From positions 372,001 through 436,000 of the forward strand of contig NZ_VRLV01000005.1 of NCBI RefSeq assembly GCF_009760925.1: a stretch of DNA of 64,000 nt. Direction: 5' to 3'. This DNA comes from Nonomuraea typhae (lineage in GTDB: Bacteria; Actinomycetota; Actinomycetes; Streptosporangiales; Streptosporangiaceae). The notes under the pieces are model-generated. The model ran no database searches, had not been told where the DNA came from, and was given only the letters and a program-made list of their open reading frames with translations. Below, in pieces: positions 24,584 through 33,172 of this stretch (position 1 is its first letter; each line of letters starts with the position of its first letter). The position numbers and the translations under genes are program-made.

Positions 24584-25240
24584 TCAGGTGTCCTTCTTCT
24601 TGTTGGACTCTTCCTTCACGGCCGGCGGGTTGTACTCCTTGACGACCGGCGGCGGGGTCCATCCGCGGGTGGGGCGCTTGGGCGGCCAGACGACGCTGGT
24701 CTTGGCCGTCTTGAGCCACCTCCAGCCCTTGATCCCGATGCGCTCAAGCTCCTCCTCGTCCAGGCGCTCGGCGCCCAGCGGGACGTCGAAGGCCACCACG
24801 CCCAGCTTGGCCACGGCGACGCCCTTGGTGTTCCGCTTCATGGTCACCTGGAAGTTGAGCCACTCGGTGTCGCCGACCTCGAGCGCGTACTTGCCCCAGC
24901 ACCAGAACCAGCGCCCCTCCCAGGTGCACTTGGTGCCCTTGGCTCCGCCCCAGCGCAGGGTCGGGACCACGCCCTTGGGAACCTGGCCGCCGATCCAGAA
25001 GTAGTCGGCGTAGTGGGGGCCGAGGTTCTTGGCGCGGATCTTGTAGAGGATCTTTCCGCCGCGCTTGGTGCGTTTGGTGTGGGAGACGCTGACCTTGAAC
25101 TTGGAGTACGGCTCGCCCGCCTGCTGGACGACGGTCGTGGTGGTGACCGGAGCGGCGGCTTGGGCGGGCTGGGTGACGGCGGTCAGCGTTCCGGCGGTGG
25201 CCAGGCTGACGCCTAAGAGCGTGCTGAGAGTCTTGCGCAT
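24584..25240 (-). CDS. Secreted DUF11-like beta protein, paralogue 2
   Basis: The product has 218 residues. It has a signal peptide (MRKTLSTLLGVSLATAGTLT, cut near AQAAA). The mature domain matches paralogue 1 through EPYS, KRGGKILYKIRAKNLGPHYA, GAKGTKC, FWCWG and TKGVAVAKLGVVAFDVPLG. It adds a Pro/Lys-rich C-terminal tail of about 40 residues ending in KEESNKKKDT, which paralogue 1 lacks; such a tail may bind the wall or membrane surface. Start ATG 25240 follows AGGGGGAAG. Function unknown. Confidence 0.8.
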   Translation of the reverse strand: MRKTLSTLLGVSLATAGTLTAVTQPAQAAAPVTTTTVVQQAGEPYSKFKVSVSHTKRTKRGGKILYKIRAKNLGPHYADYFWIGGQVPKGVVPTLRWGGAKGTKCTWEGRWFWCWGKYALEVGDTEWLNFQVTMKRNTKGVAVAKLGVVAFDVPLGAERLDEEELERIGIKGWRWLKTAKTSVVWPPKRPTRGWTPPPVVKEYNPPAVKEESNKKKDT

Positions 25241-25399
25241 GGGCGGCTTCCCCCTACGGTGCTGGAAATCCCCGATTGTCGGGCTGATTATTGCCCAGGG
25301 GCAATATCCAGCAAAGAGTGATGATCTTTCGTGATCTGCTGGGGCTTGCGGGGGATTAGGGTGGCTGGTCACCCTGTGATGCACGAAGGGGGAGGACAC

Positions 25400-27832
25400 G
25401 TGCCGGATACACACCCTTTACAGCCGGGTGATCCGGTTTCATTAGGGAACTATCGGCTTCTGGGACGGCTGGGCAAGGGCGCCCAGGGGGTGGTCTTCAA
25501 AGCCGAGGCGCCCGGCGGTCAGCTCGTGGCGATCAAATTGCTCAACACCCGGCTGGACCAACCGGGCATCGACGGCGAACGTTTCATGCGCGAAGTCGCC
25601 GCCGCCCGCCGGGTCGCCCAGTTCTGCACCGCGCAGGTCCTCGGCGCCAACATGGACGGCGACGCCCCGTACATCGTCAGCGAACTCGTCGATGGCGTCT
25701 CCCTCCAGCGGGTGGTGCAGTCAGAAGGGCCACGCGCCGGCGGCGCCCTGTACCGGCTGGCCGTCGGCACCGTCACCGCGCTGGCCGCCATCCACCGCGC
25801 GGGCATCGTGCACCGCGACTTCAAGCCCAGCAACGTGCTCATCGGCAGCGACGGCCCCCGGGTCATCGACTTCGGCATCGCCAGGGCACTCGACTCGGCC
25901 ATCACGATCAGCAGCGGCGTCGTCGGCACCCCCGCGTACATGTCACCCGAGCAGGTCTCCGGCGCCCGCGTCGGCCCGCCCAGCGACATGTTCAGCTGGG
26001 CCCTGACCATGACCTTCGCCGCCACCGGCCGGCCCGCGTTCGGCCAGGACAGCCTCCCGGCCGTCATCTACCGGGTGATGAACGAGGAGCCCGACCTCTC
26101 CGCCCTGCCCGACAACCTCCGCCCCATCGTCGCCGCCTGCCTGCGCAAACGCGCGGAAGACCGGCCCACGGCCCCCGACACCCTCTTCGCCCTGCTGGAG
26201 AACCAGGGCCCGATCCACGACGCCGACGTGGCTCTCACCACCGGCTCCCAGGTGGCCGCCGACCCGCCCTCCATCCCGCCGCACCCCGCCACCCCGCCGA
26301 CCGCCTGGGCCAACCCCTCAGGCGAGTACGGCCGGCCACTCCCACCACCCCACCCCGGCCACGCTCAGCCCCACGCCCACCCCGGCCCCAGCCACCCCGG
26401 CCCCGGCCACCCCCAGCCCGGCCACCCCCAGCCCGGCCACCCCCAGCCCGGCCACCCCCAGCCCGGCCACCCCCAGCAAGGCCCCGCTCAGCCTGGCTAC
26501 GCTCCACCCGGCTACGGTCAGCCGCCCCCGGCCGCTCCGGCGGGGCCGCATCCCTACCGGCAGCCCGCCCGACCCCCGGGCTTCCAGCCGCGCCAGGGCG
26601 ACAACGACGCCTTCTTCAGGGACGTCCCCCAGCCCGCCACCCCGGCCAAGCGCACCCGCACCGGCCTGGTGGCCGCCGCCCTGGTCGTGGCCCTGGCCAT
26701 GAGCGCGACCCTCCTGGTCGTGGTCCCGAGGCTGTTCGCCTCCGAGAAACCCGACCGCCCGACCGCGGCCGACGTGACCACCTCCATCACCCCGAGCCCA
26801 CCCCCGACCCCGACCCCGACCCCGACACCGACCCCCACCCCCGTCCCGACCCCAACCCCCACCCCGCCGGTAACCCAGCCCCTCACCCTGGGCAAGCAAG
26901 ACGGCAAGCCCCTCAAGGGCCACACCAAAGCCGTGCAAACCGTCTCGGCCATCACCATCGGCGGCAAGCTGATGCTCGTGTCCGGCGGCCAGGACGGCCA
27001 GCTGCGCATCTGGAACGCCAAAGACCACAAGTACGTGGCCAAGCTCAAAGGCCACAGCCAGGAGGTCTACGCCGTCGCCTGTGTGACGATCGGCAAGACC
27101 CCGATGGCGCTGTCGGGCGGCTACGACGGCACGGTGCGCCTGTGGAACCTGAAAACCAGGAAGGGCAAGATCCTCGGCTACCACGACGACTCCGTCTACG
27201 CCGCCGCCATCGGCAAGGCGGGCGGCAAGTGGATCGCGGCGACCGGCGACGCCAGGGGCTACCTGAAGTTCTGGGACCTGGGCAAGAAACGCGCGACCGG
27301 CAAGACCGTCCGGGCCCACGGCAGGTCGGTGAACTGGCTGGGCGTGGGCCGGGTCGGTGCTCGGGTGGTCGCGGTCTCGGCCAGCGAGGACAAGACGCTG
27401 CGCCTGTGGGATCTGGCCAAGCGCAAGAAGTACGGCAAGCCGTACAAGGGACACACGAAGGGTGTCTACGCGATCGCCATGGGCGCGCTCGACGGGCGGC
27501 CGGTGGTGGCGTCGGGGGGCAAGGACAACAAGATCCGGCTGTGGGATCCGAAGAGCGGCAAGTCGATCGGCAAGCCGCTGACCGGCCACAAGAAGATCGT
27601 TTACTCGCTGTCGTTCGGCGTGGTGGGTGAGCGGGTGGTGCTGTTGTCGGGGAGCACCGACGGGACGATGCGGCTGTGGGACGCCAAGACCCGCAAACCT
27701 CTCGGCAAGCCGGTCAAGGCGCACAAGAAGGGCGTGCTGCTGGTGGCGGTGGTGACGATGTCGGGTCGGCCGGCCATCGTCACCGCGGGCAAGGACAAGC
27801 AGATCCGGCTGTGGCGGCTCACTGGCTCCTGA
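25400..27832 (+). CDS. Membrane Ser/Thr protein kinase with extracellular WD40 propeller
   Basis: The product has 810 residues. The PASTA-less Hanks-type kinase domain (about 18-275) has GRLGKGAQGVVFKAE, VAIKLL (ATP lysine), IVHRDFKPSNVL, VIDFGIARALD and PAYMSPEQVSG. A Pro/Gly/His linker with HPQPG repeats leads to one transmembrane helix (about 423-446), then a (PT)n spacer and seven WD40 units (about 505-810) each ending in RLWD/RIWN-like motifs, enough for one closed propeller. The HRD arginine and DFG are intact, so it should be active. WD40 outside the cell suggests ligand or wall sensing. GTG 25400 has GGAGG four bases upstream. Confidence 0.92.
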   Translation: MPDTHPLQPGDPVSLGNYRLLGRLGKGAQGVVFKAEAPGGQLVAIKLLNTRLDQPGIDGERFMREVAAARRVAQFCTAQVLGANMDGDAPYIVSELVDGVSLQRVVQSEGPRAGGALYRLAVGTVTALAAIHRAGIVHRDFKPSNVLIGSDGPRVIDFGIARALDSAITISSGVVGTPAYMSPEQVSGARVGPPSDMFSWALTMTFAATGRPAFGQDSLPAVIYRVMNEEPDLSALPDNLRPIVAACLRKRAEDRPTAPDTLFALLENQGPIHDADVALTTGSQVAADPPSIPPHPATPPTAWANPSGEYGRPLPPPHPGHAQPHAHPGPSHPGPGHPQPGHPQPGHPQPGHPQPGHPQQGPAQPGYAPPGYGQPPPAAPAGPHPYRQPARPPGFQPRQGDNDAFFRDVPQPATPAKRTRTGLVAAALVVALAMSATLLVVVPRLFASEKPDRPTAADVTTSITPSPPPTPTPTPTPTPTPVPTPTPTPPVTQPLTLGKQDGKPLKGHTKAVQTVSAITIGGKLMLVSGGQDGQLRIWNAKDHKYVAKLKGHSQEVYAVACVTIGKTPMALSGGYDGTVRLWNLKTRKGKILGYHDDSVYAAAIGKAGGKWIAATGDARGYLKFWDLGKKRATGKTVRAHGRSVNWLGVGRVGARVVAVSASEDKTLRLWDLAKRKKYGKPYKGHTKGVYAIAMGALDGRPVVASGGKDNKIRLWDPKSGKSIGKPLTGHKKIVYSLSFGVVGERVVLLSGSTDGTMRLWDAKTRKPLGKPVKAHKKGVLLVAVVTMSGRPAIVTAGKDKQIRLWRLTGS
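26409..26480 (+). repeat. 15-bp tandem repeats encoding HPQPG in the kinase linker
   Basis: About five near-perfect copies of CCCCAGCCCGGCCAC follow one another and encode HPQPG repeats between the kinase domain and the transmembrane helix. Copy number is likely to vary among strains. Confidence 0.8.
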
Positions 27833-28541
27833 GGGGCTCGAAGATCGCGTGGTGGGCGGCCACGATGGCCCGCCGTATCGCGCGGTCGAGCTGACGCAGG
27901 GCTTCGGCGCGGGTGGCCATCTGGCCGGAGGTCAGGCCGACGTCCTCGTCGGCCAGCCGGACGATCAGGGACAGGCGCGCGGCCAGGACGGAGACGCGGT
28001 GGGCGCGGGCGGGGTAGCCGGGGGCGAGTTCGCCGCCGGCCTCGAGACGTCCCGGGTGGGCCTGGCCGGGGCCTTCGACGCCGCTGAGCGCCTCGGTGGC
28101 CGCGCGCATGGCGTCGGTCAGGTCGCGTTCCGCCTCGGACAACGAGGGCAGGTCGGCGCGGACGGCCCCGGCGGGATAGGTGGTGAACGCGGTGCCCTCG
28201 TAGGAGGAGCCGCGCAGGTCGGGCGCCGGCACGAGGCCCACGTTGCGGTCGGCGAGCACGCAGATGACGCCCTGCCCGGCGTCGAGCGCGGCGGCGTTGA
28301 ACTCGGGCGGCCCCGACAGGCCCAGAGGGTCGCCGGGGGCGGGCAACGCCAGCCGTACCTCGCGAAGGCCCTGCGTCAGGCGCAGGTCGACGAGGCGCGC
28401 GGTGATGGGCGCGTCGTCGACCATGGTGGGTCCTGCGACGGACCTGACCTGGTCGATGACCTCGTCGAAGGTCACGTGGCCGAGGAGCCAGGCGTTGCCC
28501 CAGGCCACGAGTGTGGGGGAGACAAGGGATTCAGCGGGCAC
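27819..28541 (-). CDS. Conserved-looking hypothetical protein, 240 residues
   Basis: I do not recognise a family. It is a soluble alpha/beta protein with LVAWGNAWLLGHVTFDEVIDQV near the start, VARLVDLRL-like strands, a Gly/Pro-rich middle and a helical end (RAEALRQLDRAIRRAIVAAHHAIF). No signal or membrane helix is visible. GTG 28541 was chosen: a TATCGT -10-like box ends six bases upstream and there is no Shine-Dalgarno, so it is probably leaderless. The frame remains open to 28604. Its end overlaps the convergent kinase gene by 14 bases. Coding-type base bias supports it as a gene. Confidence 0.72.
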   Translation of the reverse strand: MPAESLVSPTLVAWGNAWLLGHVTFDEVIDQVRSVAGPTMVDDAPITARLVDLRLTQGLREVRLALPAPGDPLGLSGPPEFNAAALDAGQGVICVLADRNVGLVPAPDLRGSSYEGTAFTTYPAGAVRADLPSLSEAERDLTDAMRAATEALSGVEGPGQAHPGRLEAGGELAPGYPARAHRVSVLAARLSLIVRLADEDVGLTSGQMATRAEALRQLDRAIRRAIVAAHHAIFEPLRSQ

Positions 28542-28626
28542 TGATCCACGATATGTGCTCGCCCGGCGATAGGTTTGTCCCGTGCGTTCCGGCAATCGGG
28601 ACACGCGGCCTGAGGAGGTATCGGGG

Positions 28627-29415
28627 ATGGGCGGTCAGGTGCTGCGGCTTCAGGACGTCGCCGTCAGACGGGACGGTGCGGCCCTCTTGCGTGGCATCGA
28701 CTGGACGGTCAACGAGGACGAGCGGTGGGTCGTCATCGGGCCGAACGGCGCGGGGAAGACCACGCTGCTGCAGGTCGCGGCGACACTGCTGTATCCGAGT
28801 GAGGGCCTGGTCGAGGTGCTGGGCGAGCGGCTGGGGCAGACGGACGTGTTCGACCTGCGTCCGCGCATCGGCCTGGCCAGCGCGGCGCTGGCCGAGCGCA
28901 TCCCGGCGGAGGAGAAGGTCATCGACCTGGTGCTGACCGCGTCGTATGCGATCCTCGGGCGCTGGACGGAGGAGTACGACTCCCACGACGTCACCCGCGC
29001 GGTCGAGCTGATCGACATGATGGGCGCCGCGCATCTGATCCGGCGCAGGTTCGGCACGCTGTCGGAGGGCGAGCGCAAGCGGGTGCAGATCGCGCGGGCG
29101 CTGATGCCGGACCCGGAGATGCTGCTGCTGGACGAGCCCGCGGCCGGGCTCGACCTGGGCGGCAGGGAGGATCTGGTGCGCCGGTTGGCCTTGCTGGCCG
29201 GTGACCATCGCGCGCCGACGCTGGTGCTGGTCACGCACCACGTGGAGGAGGTGCCGAGCGGGTTCACGCACGGGCTGCTGCTGCGGCACGGGTCGGTCGT
29301 GGCCCAGGGGCCGCTGGACGTGGTGATGACCGCCGACAACCTGTCCCGCACGTTCGGCGTTCCGCTGTCGCTGGAGCGCAGCGCCGAAGGCCGTTGGTAC
29401 GCCAGGGCGCACTAG
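28627..29415 (+). CDS. ABC transporter ATP-binding protein
   Basis: This 262-residue ATPase has Walker A IGPNGAGKTTLL (near 40), a Q-loop region LRPRIGLASAALAERI, signature LSEGERKRVQIARAL, Walker B MLLLDEPAAGLDL and the switch VLVTHHVEEVP. The divergent Q-loop and LSEGE signature resemble the YlmA/ModF-like soluble ABC proteins. No permease is encoded beside it. Start ATG 28627 has GAGGAGGT at 28611-28618; an upstream GTG at 28582 is less likely. Confidence 0.87.
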   Translation: MGGQVLRLQDVAVRRDGAALLRGIDWTVNEDERWVVIGPNGAGKTTLLQVAATLLYPSEGLVEVLGERLGQTDVFDLRPRIGLASAALAERIPAEEKVIDLVLTASYAILGRWTEEYDSHDVTRAVELIDMMGAAHLIRRRFGTLSEGERKRVQIARALMPDPEMLLLDEPAAGLDLGGREDLVRRLALLAGDHRAPTLVLVTHHVEEVPSGFTHGLLLRHGSVVAQGPLDVVMTADNLSRTFGVPLSLERSAEGRWYARAH

Positions 29416-29504
29416 ATCGTATTTGTGCGGTTACCGATCGCGGCCGGTTAAAACCACATAGGATCTCCGTGGTCGGGCCCCCACGACTTCCCCGGAGCTT
29501 TGCC

Positions 29505-30425
29505 ATGACCACGCAGCTCGTCGTCATTCTCGCCGTGGTGCTTCTGGTGGGCGTGGCTCTGTGGCGGACGGTCCGGATCATCCCGCAGGCGACGGCGGCG
29601 ATCGTCGAACGGCTGGGCCGCTACCACCGCACGCTCGATCCCGGCCTCAACCTCGTGGTGCCGTTCATCGACCGCATCAAGGAGGTCATCGACCTGCGTG
29701 AGCAGGTGGTCTCGTTCCCGCCGCAGCCGGTGATCACCTCCGACAACCTGGTGGTCTCGATCGACACCGTCATCTACTTCCAGGTGACCAACCCGAAGGC
29801 GGCCACCTACGAGATCGCCAACTTCATCGTCGGCGTCGAGCAGCTGACCGTCACCACGCTGCGCAACGTGGTCGGCGGCATGGATCTGGAACGTACCCTG
29901 ACCTCCCGCGAGGAGATCAACACCGAGCTGCGCGGCGTGCTCGACGACGCCACCGGCAAGTGGGGCATCCGGGTCAACCGGGTCGAGCTCAAGGCCATCG
30001 ACCCGCCCGCCTCCATCCAGGACTCGATGGAGAAGCAGATGCGCGCCGACCGGGACAAGCGGGCCGCCGTGCTGGCCGCGGAGGGTCAGCGGCAGGCGGC
30101 GATCCTGGCGGCCGAGGGCGAGAAGCAGGCCGCGGTGCTGCGGGCCAGGGGCGAGGCGGAGGCGGCGGTGCTGCGCGCCCAGGCCGACGCCGAGGCGCAG
30201 GCGATGCGGGCCAAGGGCCAGGCGGACGCGATCGGCATGGTCTTCAAGGCGATCCACGAGGGCAATCCGGACCAGCGGCTGCTGGCCTACCAGTACCTGC
30301 AGACGCTGCCCGAGATCGCCAAGGGCGATGCCAACAAGGTGTGGATCGTGCCGTCGGAGATGGGCAGGGCGCTGGAGAACCTCGGCGGCCTGTTCAACCC
30401 CCCGAAGAAGGACGAACAGGGGTAG
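29505..30425 (+). CDS. SPFH/stomatin-like membrane protein
   Basis: The protein has 306 residues. An N-terminal membrane helix (TTQLVVILAVVLLVGVALW) is followed by the SPFH domain (IIPQATAAIVERLGRYHRTL, PGLNLVVPFIDRI, LREQVVSFPPQPVIT, VSIDTVIYFQVTNPKAA, LRNVVGGMDLERTLTSRE) and a long Ala/Glu-rich coiled coil (about 195-255). Stomatin-like proteins form oligomeric scaffolds in membrane microdomains, often with an NfeD partner, which is absent here. Start ATG 29505 is the family start and has GGAG upstream. Confidence 0.9.
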   Translation: MTTQLVVILAVVLLVGVALWRTVRIIPQATAAIVERLGRYHRTLDPGLNLVVPFIDRIKEVIDLREQVVSFPPQPVITSDNLVVSIDTVIYFQVTNPKAATYEIANFIVGVEQLTVTTLRNVVGGMDLERTLTSREEINTELRGVLDDATGKWGIRVNRVELKAIDPPASIQDSMEKQMRADRDKRAAVLAAEGQRQAAILAAEGEKQAAVLRARGEAEAAVLRAQADAEAQAMRAKGQADAIGMVFKAIHEGNPDQRLLAYQYLQTLPEIAKGDANKVWIVPSEMGRALENLGGLFNPPKKDEQG

Positions 30426-30470
30426 GTCTCTAAGCTCGCTCGGGACACCAGTCCGGAGCGAGGAGGGTCA

Positions 30471-31226
30471 TTGACGCCGTGGGAGGCGGTCGCGGTGTGC
30501 GCGGCCGGTATCGGAGCCGGGGCCATCAACGCGGTCGTCGGGTCGGGGTCGCTGATCACCTTCCCCGCCCTGGTGGCGGTGGGCGTGGACCCGGTCGTGG
30601 CCAACGTCTCCAACAGCATCGGCCTGGTGCCCGGCTCCTTCACGGGCGCGTACGGCTACCGCGCCGAGCTCCAGGGACAGCGGGCACGGCTGGTCAAGCT
30701 GGGCTCGGCCTCGCTCGTCGGCTCGCTGATCGGCGGCCTGCTGCTGCTGTGGCTGGACCCGGACGTCTTCGGGATCGTGGTGCCCATCCTCATCGGCATC
30801 GCCTGTGTGCTCGTGGTCATCCAGCCGAAGCTGAACGGCTGGCTGTCGGCCCGGCGCGAGCACGCGCACCCGGACGGCGGCGTGGCCCTCTGGCTGGGCG
30901 TCCTGGGCGCGGGCGTCTACGGCGGCTATTTCGGCGCCGCCCAGGGCGTGCTGCTGATCGGCCTGCTGGGCAGCTTCCTCGCCGACGGCCTGCAGCGGGT
31001 CAACGCGGCCAAGAACGTGCTCTCGCTGATCGTGAACGGCGCGGCCGCGGTGTTGTTCATCCTCGTGGCGGAGGTCGATTGGTGGGCCGTGGCCGGGATC
31101 GCCGCGGGGGCCACGATCGGCGGGTACATCGGGGCCAAGGTCGGCAGGAAGATCCCCGCCCCGGTGCTGCGCGGCGTCATCGTCTGCGTGGGAATTCTGG
31201 CGATTATCAAACTGGTGTACGGATAA
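30471..31226 (+). CDS. TSUP (TauE/SafE) family permease
   Basis: This 251-residue protein has about seven to eight membrane helices in two halves, each opening with the family pattern: AGIGAGAINAVVGSGSLITFPAL in the first and GVLGAGVYGGYFGAAQGVLLIGLL in the second. TSUP proteins export or import organosulfur or sulfite-type anions. Start TTG 30471 has a perfect AGGAGG at 30461-30466. The substrate cannot be assigned from context. Confidence 0.86.
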   Translation: MTPWEAVAVCAAGIGAGAINAVVGSGSLITFPALVAVGVDPVVANVSNSIGLVPGSFTGAYGYRAELQGQRARLVKLGSASLVGSLIGGLLLLWLDPDVFGIVVPILIGIACVLVVIQPKLNGWLSARREHAHPDGGVALWLGVLGAGVYGGYFGAAQGVLLIGLLGSFLADGLQRVNAAKNVLSLIVNGAAAVLFILVAEVDWWAVAGIAAGATIGGYIGAKVGRKIPAPVLRGVIVCVGILAIIKLVYG

Positions 31227-31256
31227 ATTTCAGCCTTTCTGGGGATAAATAAGGGC

Positions 31257-31493
31257 ATGAAGGGTGATTGGGTAGAGATCGTGATCGATGCCGGGGGAAC
31301 CACCCCGCGCACCTACGAGGTCAGGGCCACCCGCGCCGGTCGCCGCGTCGAAGTCGCCACCCGCCGCGGGCTCGTCGAGGTCAGCGAGGTGACCAGGAGC
31401 GGCAGCGCGGTGCGCACCGCCCGATTCATGTCCAGCCGCATCCTGGCCCTGGTCGAACACCCCGCCGACGGTCAGCGGAAGGCGTCCGCGTGA
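31257..31493 (+). CDS. Small hypothetical beta-rich protein, 78 residues
   Basis: The frame starts at ATG 31257 and encodes a compact alternating-strand protein (WVEIVIDAGG, YEVRATRAGRRVEVATRRGLVEVSEVTR) ending in a helix. It has no signal peptide. I do not recognise it. It follows the permease gene by 30 bases and its end overlaps the convergent NmrA-like gene by 22 bases. Base bias at third codon positions supports coding. Confidence 0.7.
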   Translation: MKGDWVEIVIDAGGTTPRTYEVRATRAGRRVEVATRRGLVEVSEVTRSGSAVRTARFMSSRILALVEHPADGQRKASA

Positions 31494-32200
31494 TCCTGCG
31501 CCCACTGCCGGAACGTCCGCGGCGGCCGGCCGGTCAGCACCCGGACCGTGTTGGTCACCACCTCGGGTGATCCGGCGAAGGTGCCCCACTCCTCGAGCTT
31601 CGCGTCCACGACCGCCTCGTCCGCCCAGACCTTGAGCAACTCCGCCCGCGCCAGGCCGGGCGCTGGCTCCTCCCAGCGCACCTCCCGGCCCGTCACCTCA
31701 CCGATGACGCGCACCTGCTCGACCTGAGTGAGCGTCTCCGGGCCGCTCAGCGCGTACCGCCTGCCGCCGTGTCCCGCCGAGGCCAGCACGTGCGTGGCGA
31801 CCGCTGCCACGTCCTTCTCGTGGATCACCGCCCGCCCGGCCCCGCCGTACGGCCAGCGCACCACCCCCGCCCTGACCTGCGCGGCGAAGGCCAGAGCGTC
31901 GGCGGCGAAACTCCCGGGGCGCAGCATCGTCCAGGGGATCCCGGAGTGCTCGATGAGCTTCTCGACCTCGGAGTGAAAGGCCGAGGACACGTAGACCACC
32001 CGGCGGGCGTGCCGTGCGATCGTGTCGATCAGGGGCGCGGCCCGCTCGGCGGTGAGCGGCAGGTGGTCCAGGAAGACGGACTCCATGCGGGAAGGGTCCT
32101 GCTCGCCGCCGTCGTACCGGCGCACGGGTATCCCGGCCCTGCTCAGCCGGGCATGAACATGATCACCGACCAGCCCCGGAGTCACAAAGATCTCGCACAT
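31472..32200 (-). CDS. NmrA-like NAD(P)-binding protein with altered N-terminus
   Basis: This 242-residue protein is related to NmrA/NAD(P)H-binding SDR-like proteins: RRVVYVSSAFHSEVEKLIEHSGIPWTMLRPGSF, VIHEKDVAAVATHVL, YALSGPETLTQVEQV and VTGREVRWEE are typical. The N-terminus is abnormal: where the family has TGATGxxG it reads MCEIFVTPGLVGDHVHARL. The stretch between the first strand and FLDHLPLTAERAAPLI is about 30 residues too short, so the dinucleotide-binding loop is damaged. It may be a ligand-binding relative without catalysis. It follows the Rieske gene after 34 bases. Confidence 0.8.
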   Translation of the reverse strand: MCEIFVTPGLVGDHVHARLSRAGIPVRRYDGGEQDPSRMESVFLDHLPLTAERAAPLIDTIARHARRVVYVSSAFHSEVEKLIEHSGIPWTMLRPGSFAADALAFAAQVRAGVVRWPYGGAGRAVIHEKDVAAVATHVLASAGHGGRRYALSGPETLTQVEQVRVIGEVTGREVRWEEPAPGLARAELLKVWADEAVVDAKLEEWGTFAGSPEVVTNTVRVLTGRPPRTFRQWAQDHADAFR

Positions 32201-32233
32201 GCACCGACGGTAGGACCTCAAGCAAGATTGAGG

Positions 32234-33142
32234 TCAACTGCCCGGCCGCACCTGGAGGGTTCCGTCCCGGGTGACCCGGGTCTCGAACGTGGGCGCGGGC
32301 GCGGTGGCGGGGCCGTGCTTGACCGTGCCGTCGGCCAGCCGGAACGTGCTGCCGTGCCACGGGCACACCACGCAGGCTTCGCCGTTCTCCACGACGAGCC
32401 TGCCCTGGTGCAGCGGACCGGCCAGGTGCGGGCAGCGGTCGGCCAGCACGGTGACCGACTCGCCGGCCCGCAGGACGAAGAGCTGGATGTAGCCGAGCCG
32501 CCGGGCTACCGGGCGTCCCTGCGGCAGGTCCTTGAGCGGGCAGAGGTCGTGCCAGCCGAGCGGCACCAGATGGGCGACCTGCGGCGCGTGGTTGGCGCCC
32601 GCCGCCTGCCGGTAGGCCAGATGGCCGCCGAGGTAGCCGCCCACTCCGGCCGCGCCCAGCCCGAGCCACGACAGCACCCGGCCGCCGCGCTCGTAGCCGC
32701 TCAGCCGGGCCAGCAGGGAGGCGGAGAACAGGGTGAGTGCCCCGGCGTTGGCCAGCAGGTGGACGAACCCGACCCGCTGCTGCTCCCGGTGCAGCGAGGA
32801 CCAGTCGGTCAGCCCGGCCGCCGCGGTCGGCAGGGCGCCCGCGACCCCGGCGCCGAGCAGCAGCCGGACCGCCCGCGGGTCGGCGCCGGCGGCGTCGAGC
32901 ACGGTGGCCGACAACCAGCAGCCGAGTGTCACCGTGGCCAGCGGCGGATGCACCGGTTTGCCCGTGGGAACGCCGTGCAGCAGGTCGCGCACCCGCCCGG
33001 GGCCGACCTTCTCGCGCACGGTCCTGGCCAGCACCCGGATGGGGCCGTCCAGGGCCCGGGATTTCTCGAGCCGGTCGGCCAGGTCGACCGGCCCCACGAA
33101 ACGCCGCAACTGCCGACGTCCCGCTCGAACAGTCTCCTTCAC
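32234..33142 (-). CDS. DUF2231 membrane domain fused to a Rieske [2Fe-2S] domain
   Basis: The protein has 302 residues. Residues about 55-185 form a four-helix DUF2231-type membrane domain (GKPVHPPLATVTLGCWLSATVLDAAG and so on), and residues about 195-300 a Rieske ferredoxin domain with ADRCPHLAGPLHQG and VVCPWHGSTFRLADG, supplying the two Cys and two His ligands. It is probably a membrane-anchored electron carrier. It lies in a close minus-strand series behind the molybdopterin oxidoreductase and HD genes (31-base gap), so it could pass electrons to or from the molybdoenzyme; that link is inference. Confidence 0.87.
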   Translation of the reverse strand: MKETVRAGRRQLRRFVGPVDLADRLEKSRALDGPIRVLARTVREKVGPGRVRDLLHGVPTGKPVHPPLATVTLGCWLSATVLDAAGADPRAVRLLLGAGVAGALPTAAAGLTDWSSLHREQQRVGFVHLLANAGALTLFSASLLARLSGYERGGRVLSWLGLGAAGVGGYLGGHLAYRQAAGANHAPQVAHLVPLGWHDLCPLKDLPQGRPVARRLGYIQLFVLRAGESVTVLADRCPHLAGPLHQGRLVVENGEACVVCPWHGSTFRLADGTVKHGPATAPAPTFETRVTRDGTLQVRPGS

Positions 33143-33172
33143 GACAAGTCACCTACCCCGGGCGCGGGACGG

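Noticed and set aside
26409..26880. Possible repeat-based regulatory element
   Set aside because: The repeats are in frame inside the kinase gene and encode HPQPG and PT linkers.
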